Positions 24,822-36,468 are shown, numbered from the stretch's first letter. The stretch: DNA of 64,000 nt from an uncultured Pelagibacteraceae bacterium (GCA_902558435.1 CACEDU010000001.1:62001-126000); one strand, 5' to 3'. The notes: generated by a model from the sequence alone, not told the origin. Numbers and translations: made by a program.

Positions 24822-27766
24822 ACAATCTAAATCCTACAGAAAAAAAATTTGAAAATTTTATAGAAAAATATCTTAATTTGATTGAATACAAATCAATTCA
24901 TTACGAAAGATATGATCGTATTTTATGTTTAATTAAAGATGAAGTGTTAGAGTTTATTAAAAAAACTCAAAAAAATAGTTGGAAAAAATTACAAGATATT
25001 TATCAAGATGATACTGAAAACAAAGTTCTTAATCGTATTTCATCAGAAATTTCAAGAAGAGGAGTCATTGATGTACTTCGTAATCAAGTTTCTGATCGTG
25101 GAGTTTATTTAGATCTTTGTTATTTTGAACCTAAAAGTGATTTAAATCCTGATCATCTCAATTTATTTAAATCAAATCAATTTAGTCTAGTACGGCAACT
25201 TCATTACTCTACAAAAAACGAAAATTCAATTGATATGGGTTTATTTTTAAATGGAATTCCAATTGTCACTATGGAATTAAAAAATCAATTAACAGGACAA
25301 AATTATAAACACTCAGAAAATCAATATCGTTTTGATCGTGATCCAAAAGAACCTCTTTTGCAGTTTAAAAGAGTTCTTGTTCATTTCTGTGTTGATAACA
25401 ATCAAGTTTCTATGACTACTAATCTAAAAGGGGGAAAGACAAGATTTTTTCCGTACAATAAAGATATAGAAAATCCACCTGTTGAAAATGATTACAGATC
25501 TTCTTATCTGTGGAAAGAAGTTTTAAACCCCAATTCTCTTTTAGATATTATTGAAAATTTTGCACATGTTTCAAATGAAAAAGAGTATTACTACAACGAA
25601 GAAAAACAAACAGTTGATACAAAGAAATTTGATGTTCAAATTTTTCCTCGATATCATCAACTTGAATTAATTAAAAATCTTAAAGAACAAATTAAAAATG
25701 ATGGTGTAGGTAATAATTATTTAATTCAACACACAACTGGATCAGGTAAATCATATTCTATTGGGTGGTTGTCTCATCTTCTAACCTCTTTGTATAAATC
25801 TAAAAATGATAAGAGAAGAATCTTTGACAGCATAATTGTTGTAACAGATAGAACTAATTTAGATGATCAATTAAGAGGAACAATTAAATCTTTATCAAAG
25901 GTAGACGGTGTAGTTTTTGGTGCAGAAAAAGGTTCAAAAGAATTAAGAGAATTTCTTGAAAAAGGTAAAGATATTATAATTACAACAATACAAAAGTTTC
26001 CTTATATTTCAGAAGATATAGTTGCATTAGGTGATAAAAAATTTGCTGTTATTATTGATGAAGTTCACTCTAGTCAAAATGGTGAACTCTCCAAAGAATT
26101 AAAAAGAACATTAACTAGAAATGAAGATGATGAGGAAGAAGATTTTACATTAGAGTCATACTTAGAAGAACAAATTCAAACAAGAGGAAGACAAAAACAT
26201 ATTTCTTTCTTTGGTTTTACAGGAACACCTAAAGAAAAAACTTTAGAGATATTCGGAACAAAACAATCTGATAATAAATTCAAACCTTTTCATGTTTATT
26301 CAATGAGACAGTCTATTCTTGAGGGATACACTCTTGATGTTCTGCAAAATTATTCAACTTATAAAAGATATTTTAAAGTTAAAGAAGTTAAAGAAGATGC
26401 AATTGAGATTGATACTGCACAAGGAACTAAAGAAATTTTTAATTATGTAGACTCTCATGAAATTACTATTGAGAATAAAGTAAAGATAATTCTTGATCAT
26501 TTTTTCAATAAATCATCGAAAGAAATTCAAGGTAAAAGCAGAGGAATGGTTGTTGTAAAAACAAGAAAACTTTGCGTTCAATATTTTAAAGAAATCAATA
26601 GACAACTTGATGAGAGAAAGTCAAAATTTAAATGTCTTGTTGGTTTTTCAGGAGAAGTAATTTTAGAAAAAGGTGGTGACAAACATACTGAAAAAAGTTT
26701 GAATTTAAGTATTGGTCATGATGGTGATGTACCTTTGGGTCTAAAAAATCCAAAATACAGATTACTTGTTGTTGCAAATAAATTTCAAACTGGATTTGAT
26801 GAACCTATGCTTCAATCTATGTATATAGATAAATCTTTGAAAGATGTTCAATGTGTTCAAACATTATCTCGTTTAAATCGAACAATGTCAGGTAAGGCAT
26901 CTACTTTTGTATTAGATTTTGCTAACGATCCAGAGTCTGTTAGATTTTCATTTCAAAAGTTCTATCAAGAGGTTGGTCTTGAAGAAGAAACTGATCCTAA
27001 TAAACTCTATGATATTCAAACTTTAATTAATGATTTCAAAATATTTTCAAGTAAACAAGTTGAAAAGTTTTGTTCAATATTTTTTGATAAAAATAGAGAA
27101 GAGGGCAATCTTCATCCAGTTTTAGATGAAGTTGTTGATAACTGGAATGGATTGGATGATGACGAACAAAGAGAAGATTTTAGACTTAAAGTTGCATCTT
27201 ACATAAGATTATATAGTTATTTATCCCAAATAATAAATTTTTCGGATGTTGAATTAGAAAAACATTATATTTTTTATAGATACTTATCTAAAAAATTGAA
27301 ACCAAAAGCAAAAGAGAAAGTTAATATTGAACATTTAATTGATCTTGAGTCATTAAGAATACAAAAGTTGCATGATCATATCGATCCATTAGAGAAGGTA
27401 GATCATGACTATAAGGAAATTAAAACAGCACTTGGTACTTATAATCCGCCAACTAAAGACTTGCTTTCAGAAATTATTGAAACAATTAACTCAAGATATG
27501 GAATAAATCTAACTGACGAGGATAAAGTGAACATTGATACTGTTAGACAAAAAATATTTGAAGATGAAGAAATTAAAAAATATATGAATGGAGCAAATTC
27601 AGAGCAAAATAAACAAGACTATTTCAAAAAACAATTTGATAATGTAATTTTGTCTCTTCTTAAAGATAGATTTGATTTCTATAAAAAACTTGATGAAAAT
27701 TCAGGATTAAAAAATCTTATATTTGATAAGATTTATAGAGATTATAGAGAGAGTAAAAATAAGTAA
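24818..27766 (+). CDS. hsdR: Type I restriction endonuclease, motor/nuclease subunit
   Basis: A 982-residue protein. The N-terminal nuclease domain carries the PD-(D/E)xK-type pattern with MELKNQLTG as the ExK part (about residues 150-158). The superfamily 2 motor follows, with Walker A TTGSGKS near 306-312 and DEVH at 414-417; later helicase motifs include FQTGFDEPM and TLSRLNRT. It translocates DNA and cuts unmethylated foreign DNA. I start at ATG 24818, which overlaps the hsdS stop and has a GAGGAAA site; an upstream ATG at 24785 would add 11 residues. The frame is intact, so the system looks functional. Confidence 0.95.
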   Translation: MNNLNPTEKKFENFIEKYLNLIEYKSIHYERYDRILCLIKDEVLEFIKKTQKNSWKKLQDIYQDDTENKVLNRISSEISRRGVIDVLRNQVSDRGVYLDLCYFEPKSDLNPDHLNLFKSNQFSLVRQLHYSTKNENSIDMGLFLNGIPIVTMELKNQLTGQNYKHSENQYRFDRDPKEPLLQFKRVLVHFCVDNNQVSMTTNLKGGKTRFFPYNKDIENPPVENDYRSSYLWKEVLNPNSLLDIIENFAHVSNEKEYYYNEEKQTVDTKKFDVQIFPRYHQLELIKNLKEQIKNDGVGNNYLIQHTTGSGKSYSIGWLSHLLTSLYKSKNDKRRIFDSIIVVTDRTNLDDQLRGTIKSLSKVDGVVFGAEKGSKELREFLEKGKDIIITTIQKFPYISEDIVALGDKKFAVIIDEVHSSQNGELSKELKRTLTRNEDDEEEDFTLESYLEEQIQTRGRQKHISFFGFTGTPKEKTLEIFGTKQSDNKFKPFHVYSMRQSILEGYTLDVLQNYSTYKRYFKVKEVKEDAIEIDTAQGTKEIFNYVDSHEITIENKVKIILDHFFNKSSKEIQGKSRGMVVVKTRKLCVQYFKEINRQLDERKSKFKCLVGFSGEVILEKGGDKHTEKSLNLSIGHDGDVPLGLKNPKYRLLVVANKFQTGFDEPMLQSMYIDKSLKDVQCVQTLSRLNRTMSGKASTFVLDFANDPESVRFSFQKFYQEVGLEEETDPNKLYDIQTLINDFKIFSSKQVEKFCSIFFDKNREEGNLHPVLDEVVDNWNGLDDDEQREDFRLKVASYIRLYSYLSQIINFSDVELEKHYIFYRYLSKKLKPKAKEKVNIEHLIDLESLRIQKLHDHIDPLEKVDHDYKEIKTALGTYNPPTKDLLSEIIETINSRYGINLTDEDKVNIDTVRQKIFEDEEIKKYMNGANSEQNKQDYFKKQFDNVILSLLKDRFDFYKKLDENSGLKNLIFDKIYRDYRESKNK

Positions 27767-27767
27767 T

Positions 27768-27795
27768 TGTTATAGTTGCAAATGAGACTATAACA
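27768..27795 (+). terminator. Stem-loop after hsdR
   Basis: TGTTATAGT and ACTATAACA form a perfect 9-base stem with a 10-base loop, one base after the hsdR stop. It is AT-rich and lacks a following T run, so it may stabilise the 3' end rather than stop transcription by itself. Confidence 0.5.
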
Positions 27796-27804
27796 TCAAC
27801 AAAT

Positions 27805-27840
27805 CCTTCATCATTCCTTCATCACTCCTTCATCACTAAT
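27805..27840 (+). repeat. Right direct repeat flanking the RM island
   Basis: Three tandem 11-mers, CCTTCATCATT then twice CCTTCATCACT (27805-27837). The stretch 27813-27840 matches 21240-21266 on the other side of the hsd genes almost base for base. It may be an insertion boundary. Confidence 0.7.
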
Positions 27841-27860
27841 GATTTTCATATGGATAAAAA

Positions 27861-27887
27861 AAAAGGGCAGTAAAAACTGCCCTTTTT
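27861..27887 (-). terminator. Intrinsic terminator of groES-groEL
   Basis: AAAAGGGCAG pairs with CTGCCCTTTT around a 6-base loop, 27 bases past the groEL stop on the reverse strand, followed on that strand by a run of T. Strong Rho-independent terminator. Confidence 0.88.
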
Positions 27888-27913
27888 GAATTTTTGTTTG
27901 AGAACAATGGGGA

Positions 27914-29888
<1,975 letters not shown>

Positions 29889-29912
29889 ATATACTCCTTT
29901 AAATTAAAGTTC

Positions 29913-29941
29913 ATATAGATGCATGTGACTATTTTTTCAAG
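29913..29941 (-). promoter_or_regulatory. Candidate RpoH (sigma-32) promoter of groESL
   Basis: On the reverse strand CTTGAAAA (-35-like, CTTG at 29938-29941) is followed after a plausible spacer by CATCTATAT (29913-29921), resembling the CCCATAT-type heat-shock -10. No CIRCE palindrome is visible in the leader, so heat-shock sigma control is more likely than HrcA. The match is moderate. Confidence 0.45.
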
Positions 29942-30008
29942 ATCTGGTCATAAATATATAAAGTAGAAAATTCAAGAATTTATTAGTTTTTTAAGCTATA
30001 TCTGAAAT

Positions 30009-30824
30009 ATGAGTAAAAATTTAGAGGCAACAGGCTTAAAATCAATTGCAAGTCATTATGATTTATTTTTCATTGATATTTGGGGAGTAATTCATAATGG
30101 AATAAAGCTTCATGAGAATGCTATAAAAGTTTTAGAAGAATTGTCAAAAAATAATAAAGAATTTATTTTACTAACAAATGCGCCAAGGCCAAATCTGACT
30201 GTAATTAATACACTTAAAGGAATGGGATTAAATAAATTTTCCGAAACAGTTTTTACATCTGGAGAAGCATCCCTTAGATATATTTTAAAAGAGTTTAAAA
30301 ACAAAAAATTTTTTCATTTAGGTCCACCAAGAGACTTTGATTTATTCAAAAAATTTGAACACAACAAAGTCAATGATATAGATAGCTCAGATTATATTTT
30401 ATGCTCAGGACTTTTCGAGGAATATGAAAATGATTTGGAGTATTATAAAAATTATCTATCAAAGCAAATATCAAAAAAAATGATATGTACCAATCCAGAT
30501 TTAATAGTTGATCGAGGAAGTAAAAGAGAATACTGCGCTGGATCAATAGCTAAATTATTTGAGGAAATTGATGGAGAAGTAATATATTTTGGCAAACCTT
30601 ATCCACCTATTTATGAACTTGCTGCAAATATAAAAAACAAAAAAACTTTATGTATTGGAGATAATTTAAACACAGATATAAAAGGAGCTATGAACCAAAA
30701 TTTTGACTCATTATTGATCACAGGTGGTATACATAGACAAGAAATTCTAAAATTTTCTTTTGAAAATGTTTTAAAAAATTATGATTCAAAAGTTAATTAT
30801 TTTCAGAGTGAATTAAAATGGTAA
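30009..30824 (+). CDS. HAD-superfamily phosphatase, class IIA
   Basis: A 271-residue HAD hydrolase. Motif I is altered at its start to FIDIWGVIHNG (21-31; nucleophile Asp23), motif II is LTNAPRP near 56-62, and motif III/IV gives GKPYPPIY and CIGDNLNTDIKGA. This fits the alphaproteobacterial class IIA family (NagD/sugar phosphatase-like). The gene overlaps ribF by 7 bases, an arrangement also known in other alphaproteobacteria; it could serve flavin nucleotide dephosphorylation, but that is a guess. Confidence 0.85.
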   Translation: MSKNLEATGLKSIASHYDLFFIDIWGVIHNGIKLHENAIKVLEELSKNNKEFILLTNAPRPNLTVINTLKGMGLNKFSETVFTSGEASLRYILKEFKNKKFFHLGPPRDFDLFKKFEHNKVNDIDSSDYILCSGLFEEYENDLEYYKNYLSKQISKKMICTNPDLIVDRGSKREYCAGSIAKLFEEIDGEVIYFGKPYPPIYELAANIKNKKTLCIGDNLNTDIKGAMNQNFDSLLITGGIHRQEILKFSFENVLKNYDSKVNYFQSELKW

Positions 30825-31753
30825 AGCAATCTAAGATATTTAATAATTTCAATATTCCAAAAAAATTTAAAAATTCTATTATCTTGATTGGAAACTTTGA
30901 TGGCTTGCATCTAGGACATCAAAAGCTTTTTCAATTAGCTAGAAAATATAAAACTAAATATAAATCTAAAATAGGTGTTGTAACTTTTGATCCTATTCCA
31001 AAAATGTTTTTTAATAAACAAATTAAAAATTATAGATTATCGAATTTTAATCAAAAAGTTTTTCTTTTTAAAAAATTTGGAGTTGATTTTATAATTAATA
31101 AAAATTTTGATAAAAAATTTTCAAAAATTACTTATATTAGCTTTATTAAAGATATTTTATCAAAAAAACTAAAATCTAAATTCATTTTTGTGAGCAATAA
31201 CTTTAGGTTTGGTTTTAAAAGAGAAGGAGATGTTAAACTACTCAAAAAATATGAAAATAATTTTGGTTACACTTTAATAAAACCAACTCCTTTAAAGAAA
31301 AATAAAAAAATTATATCATCTACTATCATTAGAAAGTTGATTCAGGAAGGAAATCTTCTAAAAGCAAATAATTTTCTTAAAAGAAATTGGGAGATTGAGG
31401 GCAAAGTCCAAAGAGGTAGAATGATGGGTCAAAAAATTGGCTTTCCAACCTGCAACATAGATATTGGAAATTACGTAATAGCAAAACCTGGAGTTTATGC
31501 TGTGAGAGCAAGAATTAATGATAAAACAAGAGTATTTAAAGGTATTGCAAATTTAGGCTTTAGACCAACTTTTAATCAAAAAAAAATACTTTTAGAGGTA
31601 AACATTTTTAATTTTTCTGGAAATCTCTATAATAAAAAACTATCTGTAGAATTTTTAAAATTTATTAGAGGAGAGAAAAAATTCAAAGGTATCAGCGAGT
31701 TAAAAAATCAAATAAGAAAAGATATTTTGAAAGCTATAAAAATTCATGAGTAA
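30818..31753 (+). CDS. ribF: Riboflavin kinase / FAD synthetase
   Basis: A 311-residue bifunctional enzyme making FMN and then FAD. The N-terminal nucleotidyltransferase has GNFDGLHLGH (25-34) and NFRFGFKREGD; the C-terminal flavokinase domain has GQKIGFPTCNI and a GVYAVRARI strand. Basic residues are abundant. It overlaps the preceding HAD gene and, by 8 bases, the ileS gene, forming a compact HAD-ribF-ileS-lspA-lipoprotein operon. Confidence 0.93.
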   Translation: MVKQSKIFNNFNIPKKFKNSIILIGNFDGLHLGHQKLFQLARKYKTKYKSKIGVVTFDPIPKMFFNKQIKNYRLSNFNQKVFLFKKFGVDFIINKNFDKKFSKITYISFIKDILSKKLKSKFIFVSNNFRFGFKREGDVKLLKKYENNFGYTLIKPTPLKKNKKIISSTIIRKLIQEGNLLKANNFLKRNWEIEGKVQRGRMMGQKIGFPTCNIDIGNYVIAKPGVYAVRARINDKTRVFKGIANLGFRPTFNQKKILLEVNIFNFSGNLYNKKLSVEFLKFIRGEKKFKGISELKNQIRKDILKAIKIHE

Positions 31754-34487
31754 AGAACATTTAAATTTACCTAAAACTGCCTTTTCCATGAAGGCAAATC
31801 TACCAAATAAGGAGCCTGAATATTTAAAATTTTGGGAAAAGATAAGTTTGTACAAAAAGTTGAGATCACAAAGCAAAGGTAAAGAAAAATTTGTCTTACA
31901 TGATGGGCCACCTTATGCAAATGGCAATATTCATATGGGTACTGCTTTGAATAAAATTTTAAAAGACATAATTATTAAATTTCATCAAATGGATGGAAAG
32001 GATTCAGTCTATGTTCCAGGATGGGATTGCCATGGTTTACCAATTGAGTGGAAAATTGAGGAACAATATAAAAAAAATAAAAAAAATAAAAACGATGTAC
32101 CTATTATAGAATTTAGAAAAGAATGCAGAGATTTTGCAAGTAAATGGATCGAAATTCATAAAGATCAATTCAAAAGACTTGGAGTAATTGGAGATTGGGA
32201 AAACTATTATTCAACAATGAGTTTTGATGCTGAGGCTCAAATTGTAAGAGAACTGGGCAAATTTTTGAAAGAGGGAAGTTTATTCAAAGGATATAAACCT
32301 GTTTTATGGTCAACAGTTGAAAAAACTGCTTTAGCAGATGCAGAAGTTGAATATCAAGATCATGTATCAGATACAATTTATGCTGCTTTTATAGTCAAAA
32401 GTTCAAATATAAAAGAAATCATTGGATCAAATATTATTATTTGGACTACTACACCATGGACTATACCTGCAAATAAGGCTTTAGCATATAATCAAAGTTT
32501 AGATTATGTCTTATGCGAGATAAACAATAATGACAAACTAAACAGTGAAAAAATAGTAATTGCTAAAGAGCTTTTAGAATCTGTGTCAAAAGATACAGAA
32601 TTAAAAATAAATTTACTTTCTGAATTTAAAGGAAAAGAATTTGAAGGAACTATTTGTGGTCATCCATTTCATAAAATTGGATATGATTATGATGTTCCAA
32701 TGCTTGAGGCAAGATTTGTTACAACTGAACAGGGCACAGGTATTGTTCATTGTGCACCGAGTCATGGACCTGATGATTTTAATTTGTGTATCAACAACGG
32801 TATTAAAGCAGTTGAAACAGTTGATGATGATGGAAGATACACTAAACATATACCAATATTTGAAGGAACACATATTTTTAAAGCTAATACTATTGTCATT
32901 GATAAACTTAAGGAAACAAAAACCCTTTTATCTAATGGAAAACTTACTCATTCTTATCCTCACTCTTGGAGATCTAAAGCTCCACTAGTACACAGAGCAA
33001 CTCCTCAATGGTTTATTTCGATGGAAAGTCACAAATTAAGAGATAAAGCTCTTAAAGCTATAGATGATACAACTTTTTATCCCGCTAAAGGAAAAGAAAG
33101 GATTAAATCAATGATTGAAACTAGACCAGATTGGTGTGTGTCCAGACAAAGGGTGTGGGGTGTTCCTCTTCCAATATTTATTTCAAAAAAAAATGGTGAG
33201 ATTTTAGTAGATGATGAAGTTTTTGAAAATATTGCAAAAATTTATGAAAAAGAGGGTTCTGATTGTTGGTTTGAAGAAAATTTTCAGAGACTTCTTGGGC
33301 ATAAATATAAAGCTGAGGATTTTAATAAATCATCAGACATTGTAGAAGTATGGTTTGATAGTGGCTCAACACACTCTTTTGTATTAGAAAAAAGAGAAGA
33401 CTTAAAATGGCCTGCATCAATGTACTTAGAGGGTTCAGACCAACATAGAGGATGGTTTCACTCTTCTTTATTGGAGTCATGTGGAACTAGAGGTAGAGCA
33501 CCCTTTGAAAGTATTTTATCACATGGTTTTGTCGTTGATGGAAAAGGGCTTAAAATGTCTAAATCAACAGGGAATGTAATTGCCCCTGAAGATATTTTAA
33601 AAAAATATGGTGCTGATATACTTAGAATTTGGGTCGCATCATCAAATTATGCTGAGGATTTAAGAATAGATTATTCAATTTTAGATCAACATTCTGAGTC
33701 TTATAGAAAAATAAGAAATACTTTCAGATATCTCCTAGGAAATATGCAAGATGATTATACGAAAATAGATTTTGCAAAAATTGACTTAAATAATTTGCCT
33801 GAACTTGAAAAATATATGCTTCACAGATTATTTATGATTAATCAAAGTTTTAATGAATATTTTAAGTCTTACAATTTTCACAATCTGTACAAAGAATTAC
33901 TTAATTTTTGTACTGTAGAATTGTCAGCGTTCTATTTTGATATAAGAAAAGATCTTCTTTATTGTGATCCTAAAGATTCTAAAAAAAGATCAGATTGTAT
34001 TTTAATATTGAAAGTAATTTTAGAATGTTTATTAAAATGGTTTGCGCCTATATTATCATTCACTACCGAAGAAATTTATCATCTAATTTCTAAAGAAGAT
34101 AAAGAGGGAAGTATTCATTTACAAAAATTTGTTAAAATTCCTGATCTATGGAAAAATGATGAATTAAATAAAAAATGGCAAAAGATTAAAACAATAAGAG
34201 ACGAAGCAAATATCAGCATCGAAAGTAAGAGGGCTGAAAAGATTATTGGTTCAAGTTTGGAGGCAAATATTGAAATTAAAATCAAAAATCAAAATATGTT
34301 TAATATAGCTCATAACCAAGATTTCTCTGAAATTTGTATAACTTCTTCAGCTTCAATCTCAAATGACAACAATATAGAAAAAGAAATCGAAGTTATTACT
34401 GCAAAAGCTATTGGAAATAAGTGCCCAGTTTGCTGGAAAATTAGAGAGAGCGCTTGTGAAAGACATGATAATTGTCATCTTTCATGA
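31746..34487 (+). CDS. ileS: Isoleucyl-tRNA synthetase
   Basis: A 913-residue class I aminoacyl-tRNA synthetase. The HIGH-type motif is altered to NGNIHMGT (near 57-64) and the KMSKS loop is LKMSKSTGN near 601-609. The editing domain lies between (TTTPWTIPANKAL near 234-246), and the C-terminus has a Cys-x2-Cys...Cys-x5-Cys zinc knuckle (CPVCW...CERHDNC). It charges tRNA-Ile in the cytoplasm. Its end overlaps lspA by 16 bases, so the two are coupled as in many proteobacteria. Confidence 0.96.
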   Translation: MSKEHLNLPKTAFSMKANLPNKEPEYLKFWEKISLYKKLRSQSKGKEKFVLHDGPPYANGNIHMGTALNKILKDIIIKFHQMDGKDSVYVPGWDCHGLPIEWKIEEQYKKNKKNKNDVPIIEFRKECRDFASKWIEIHKDQFKRLGVIGDWENYYSTMSFDAEAQIVRELGKFLKEGSLFKGYKPVLWSTVEKTALADAEVEYQDHVSDTIYAAFIVKSSNIKEIIGSNIIIWTTTPWTIPANKALAYNQSLDYVLCEINNNDKLNSEKIVIAKELLESVSKDTELKINLLSEFKGKEFEGTICGHPFHKIGYDYDVPMLEARFVTTEQGTGIVHCAPSHGPDDFNLCINNGIKAVETVDDDGRYTKHIPIFEGTHIFKANTIVIDKLKETKTLLSNGKLTHSYPHSWRSKAPLVHRATPQWFISMESHKLRDKALKAIDDTTFYPAKGKERIKSMIETRPDWCVSRQRVWGVPLPIFISKKNGEILVDDEVFENIAKIYEKEGSDCWFEENFQRLLGHKYKAEDFNKSSDIVEVWFDSGSTHSFVLEKREDLKWPASMYLEGSDQHRGWFHSSLLESCGTRGRAPFESILSHGFVVDGKGLKMSKSTGNVIAPEDILKKYGADILRIWVASSNYAEDLRIDYSILDQHSESYRKIRNTFRYLLGNMQDDYTKIDFAKIDLNNLPELEKYMLHRLFMINQSFNEYFKSYNFHNLYKELLNFCTVELSAFYFDIRKDLLYCDPKDSKKRSDCILILKVILECLLKWFAPILSFTTEEIYHLISKEDKEGSIHLQKFVKIPDLWKNDELNKKWQKIKTIRDEANISIESKRAEKIIGSSLEANIEIKIKNQNMFNIAHNQDFSEICITSSASISNDNNIEKEIEVITAKAIGNKCPVCWKIRESACERHDNCHLS

Positions 34488-34975
34488 TTAATGAAAAATT
34501 TAAAAAAATTATATTAAGTATTTCGCTTTTATTAATAATTTTTACATTTGATAGAATATCTAAAATTTTAATTCTAAATATATTAGATGAAACTGGCAAA
34601 GTAGATATTTATATCAATTCATTTTTAAATTTTTATCTTGTTTGGAATAAAGGAATTGGATTTGGTTTGTTATCTTCAGATCAAGATTATTTCTATAATA
34701 TTGTAACTGCTTTAATTGTAATAATTAATTTTGTGATCATTTATATGTTATTTAAAGAAAAAGGAATAAAGTATTATTTTTTATTGATTATTTTAGGGGG
34801 ATCACTTAGTAATTTGTTTGATAGGTTTTATTATAGAGCTGTCCCAGACTTTGTTGATTTAAATTATAATGGCTATCATTGGTTTATTTTTAATGTTGCA
34901 GATATATTTATTACAATAGGGATTATTTTACTTATTTTGGCTGAATTAATGAGTTATAAAAAAGTGAATGAATAA
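34472..34975 (+). CDS. lspA: Lipoprotein signal peptidase
   Basis: A 167-residue inner-membrane aspartic peptidase with four helices that removes signal peptides from prolipoproteins. The catalytic aspartates are visible in NLFDRFYYRAVPDFVDL and FNVADIFI. Neighbouring predicted lipoproteins (5933 and 34968) are plausible substrates. Its end overlaps the following lipoprotein gene by 8 bases. Confidence 0.94.
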   Translation: MSSFMINEKFKKIILSISLLLIIFTFDRISKILILNILDETGKVDIYINSFLNFYLVWNKGIGFGLLSSDQDYFYNIVTALIVIINFVIIYMLFKEKGIKYYFLLIILGGSLSNLFDRFYYRAVPDFVDLNYNGYHWFIFNVADIFITIGIILLILAELMSYKKVNE

Positions 34976-35294
34976 AATTTTAAAAATTTTTAAATTATTT
35001 TTCTTATTATTTTTTGTGTATTCGTGTGGTTCAGTTGGAGAGGCATTGCAAGGCAAAAAAAGATCTGACCAAGGTGATGAGTTTTTAATTGACAAAAAAA
35101 ACCCACTAACTATGCCTCCAGATTTCGATAAATTGCCTAAACCTGGTGAGTCGGTTATGGTATCAACAAAAGATATTAACGAAAACGAATCAAAAATTAA
35201 AAATCTACTTAAAAAGAATACCACAGAAGATATTAGTACTTCAACGGATGAACCAACTTCTCTCGAAAGTTTAATTTTGAAAGAAATTAATTAA
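34968..35294 (+). CDS. DUF3035-like lipoprotein
   Basis: A 108-residue lipoprotein: hydrophobic residues 8-18 followed by Cys20 in a Y-S-C lipobox. The mature part contains DEFLIDKKNPLTMPPDFDKLPKPG, corresponding to the 'DEF-x-V-x-(R/K)-xPL-x-(V/M)PP' pattern of DUF3035 (split here into DEFLIDKKNPLTMPPDFDKL). This family commonly follows lspA in alphaproteobacteria, which supports the call. The rest is acidic and disordered in appearance. Function unknown. Confidence 0.75.
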   Translation: MNKILKIFKLFFLLFFVYSCGSVGEALQGKKRSDQGDEFLIDKKNPLTMPPDFDKLPKPGESVMVSTKDINENESKIKNLLKKNTTEDISTSTDEPTSLESLILKEIN

Positions 35295-35298
35295 AGAT

Positions 35299-36468
35299 AT
35301 GTTTTCAAAAAACATAGTTTTTAAAAATTTTAAATTAAAAAAAAATATTAATGACCAAAAAAAGTTAAAAAAAATTTTAAAAAAAGAATTATTTTTAAGT
35401 TCTGATTTATTTAATTCATTTACAAAAAAATATAATTATAGTTTTACAAAAAAGAAAATTCAAAAGTATAGAAACTACGAGACAATTAATTTAATTGGTA
35501 TGGGGGGATCAATTTTAGGAACTGAGGCAATTTATGATTTTTTAAGGTTTAAAATAAAAAAAAAAATTAAATTTTTTAATAATTTAAAAAAACAAATTAA
35601 ATTAGAACCAAATAAAAAAAATATTAATTTGATAATTTCGAAATCAGGTAATACTTTAGAAACCATATCAAACTTTAACTTAATTCTCAAATCTCAAAAA
35701 AAAAATAAAAATATTGTAATTACCGAGAATAAAACAAGTTTTCTGACTTCATTAGCAAATAAATTAAAGGCGGAAATTATTGAGCATAAAAATTTTATTG
35801 GAGGAAGATATTCTGTATTGTCAGAAGTAGGAATGTTGCCTGCTCAATTAATAGGTTTAAATGATAAAAAATTTAAAAAGTTTAATGATTTAATTAAAAA
35901 TAATACTTTTATAAACGAATTAATAAATAATGTTAGTTTCATTTTTAAATGTATCTCTGATGGAAAAAAAAATTCTGTAATATTGAATTATGACGAGTCA
36001 TCAGAAAATCTATTTAGGTGGTATCAGCAATTGACAGCTGAAAGTCTAGGAAAAAAAAATAAAGGTATATTTCCTATAATTTCATCAATGCCAAAAGATA
36101 ATCATAGTTTGCTTCAGCTCTATTTAGATGGACCTAAAAATAACTTTTTTACATTTTTTGATGTTGTAAATGAAAAAACTAACAAACTAGAAAATGTTAA
36201 CTTGTTTAATAAATTTTCAAATTTAAAAAACAAAAATTTAAGTCAAATTATTCAAGCCCAAAGAAAAGCAACTGAAACAGTTTTTAGAAGGAAAAAAATA
36301 CCATTTAGAAGTTTTGAAGTAAAAAAAAGAAGTGAAGAAACTATGGGAGAACTGTTCTCTTTTTTTGTCTTAGAAACAATTTTGCTGGGTAGAATGATGA
36401 AGGTCAACCCTTTTGACCAACCATCAGTTGAATTAATTAAAACAGAGACGTCAAAAATACTTAATTAA
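35299..36468 (+). CDS. pgi: Glucose-6-phosphate isomerase, compact form
   Basis: A 389-residue sugar isomerase of the SIS fold, shorter than the usual ~540 residues. Recognisable parts are the substrate-phosphate loop LIGMGGSILGTEAIYDF near 64-80, SKSGNTLETI near 114-123, the GGRYSVLSEVGMLP signature and ESLGKKNKGIFPIISSMPKDNHSLLQ near 252-275. It interconverts glucose-6-P and fructose-6-P. The N-terminus is very Lys/Asn-rich. The 3' end overlaps the converging rsmD by 4 bases. Confidence 0.88.
   Translation: MFSKNIVFKNFKLKKNINDQKKLKKILKKELFLSSDLFNSFTKKYNYSFTKKKIQKYRNYETINLIGMGGSILGTEAIYDFLRFKIKKKIKFFNNLKKQIKLEPNKKNINLIISKSGNTLETISNFNLILKSQKKNKNIVITENKTSFLTSLANKLKAEIIEHKNFIGGRYSVLSEVGMLPAQLIGLNDKKFKKFNDLIKNNTFINELINNVSFIFKCISDGKKNSVILNYDESSENLFRWYQQLTAESLGKKNKGIFPIISSMPKDNHSLLQLYLDGPKNNFFTFFDVVNEKTNKLENVNLFNKFSNLKNKNLSQIIQAQRKATETVFRRKKIPFRSFEVKKRSEETMGELFSFFVLETILLGRMMKVNPFDQPSVELIKTETSKILN

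Noticed and set aside
29889-30008. CIRCE element before groES
   Set aside because: No TTAGCACTC-N9-GAGTGCTAA-like palindrome is present in the 120 bases.
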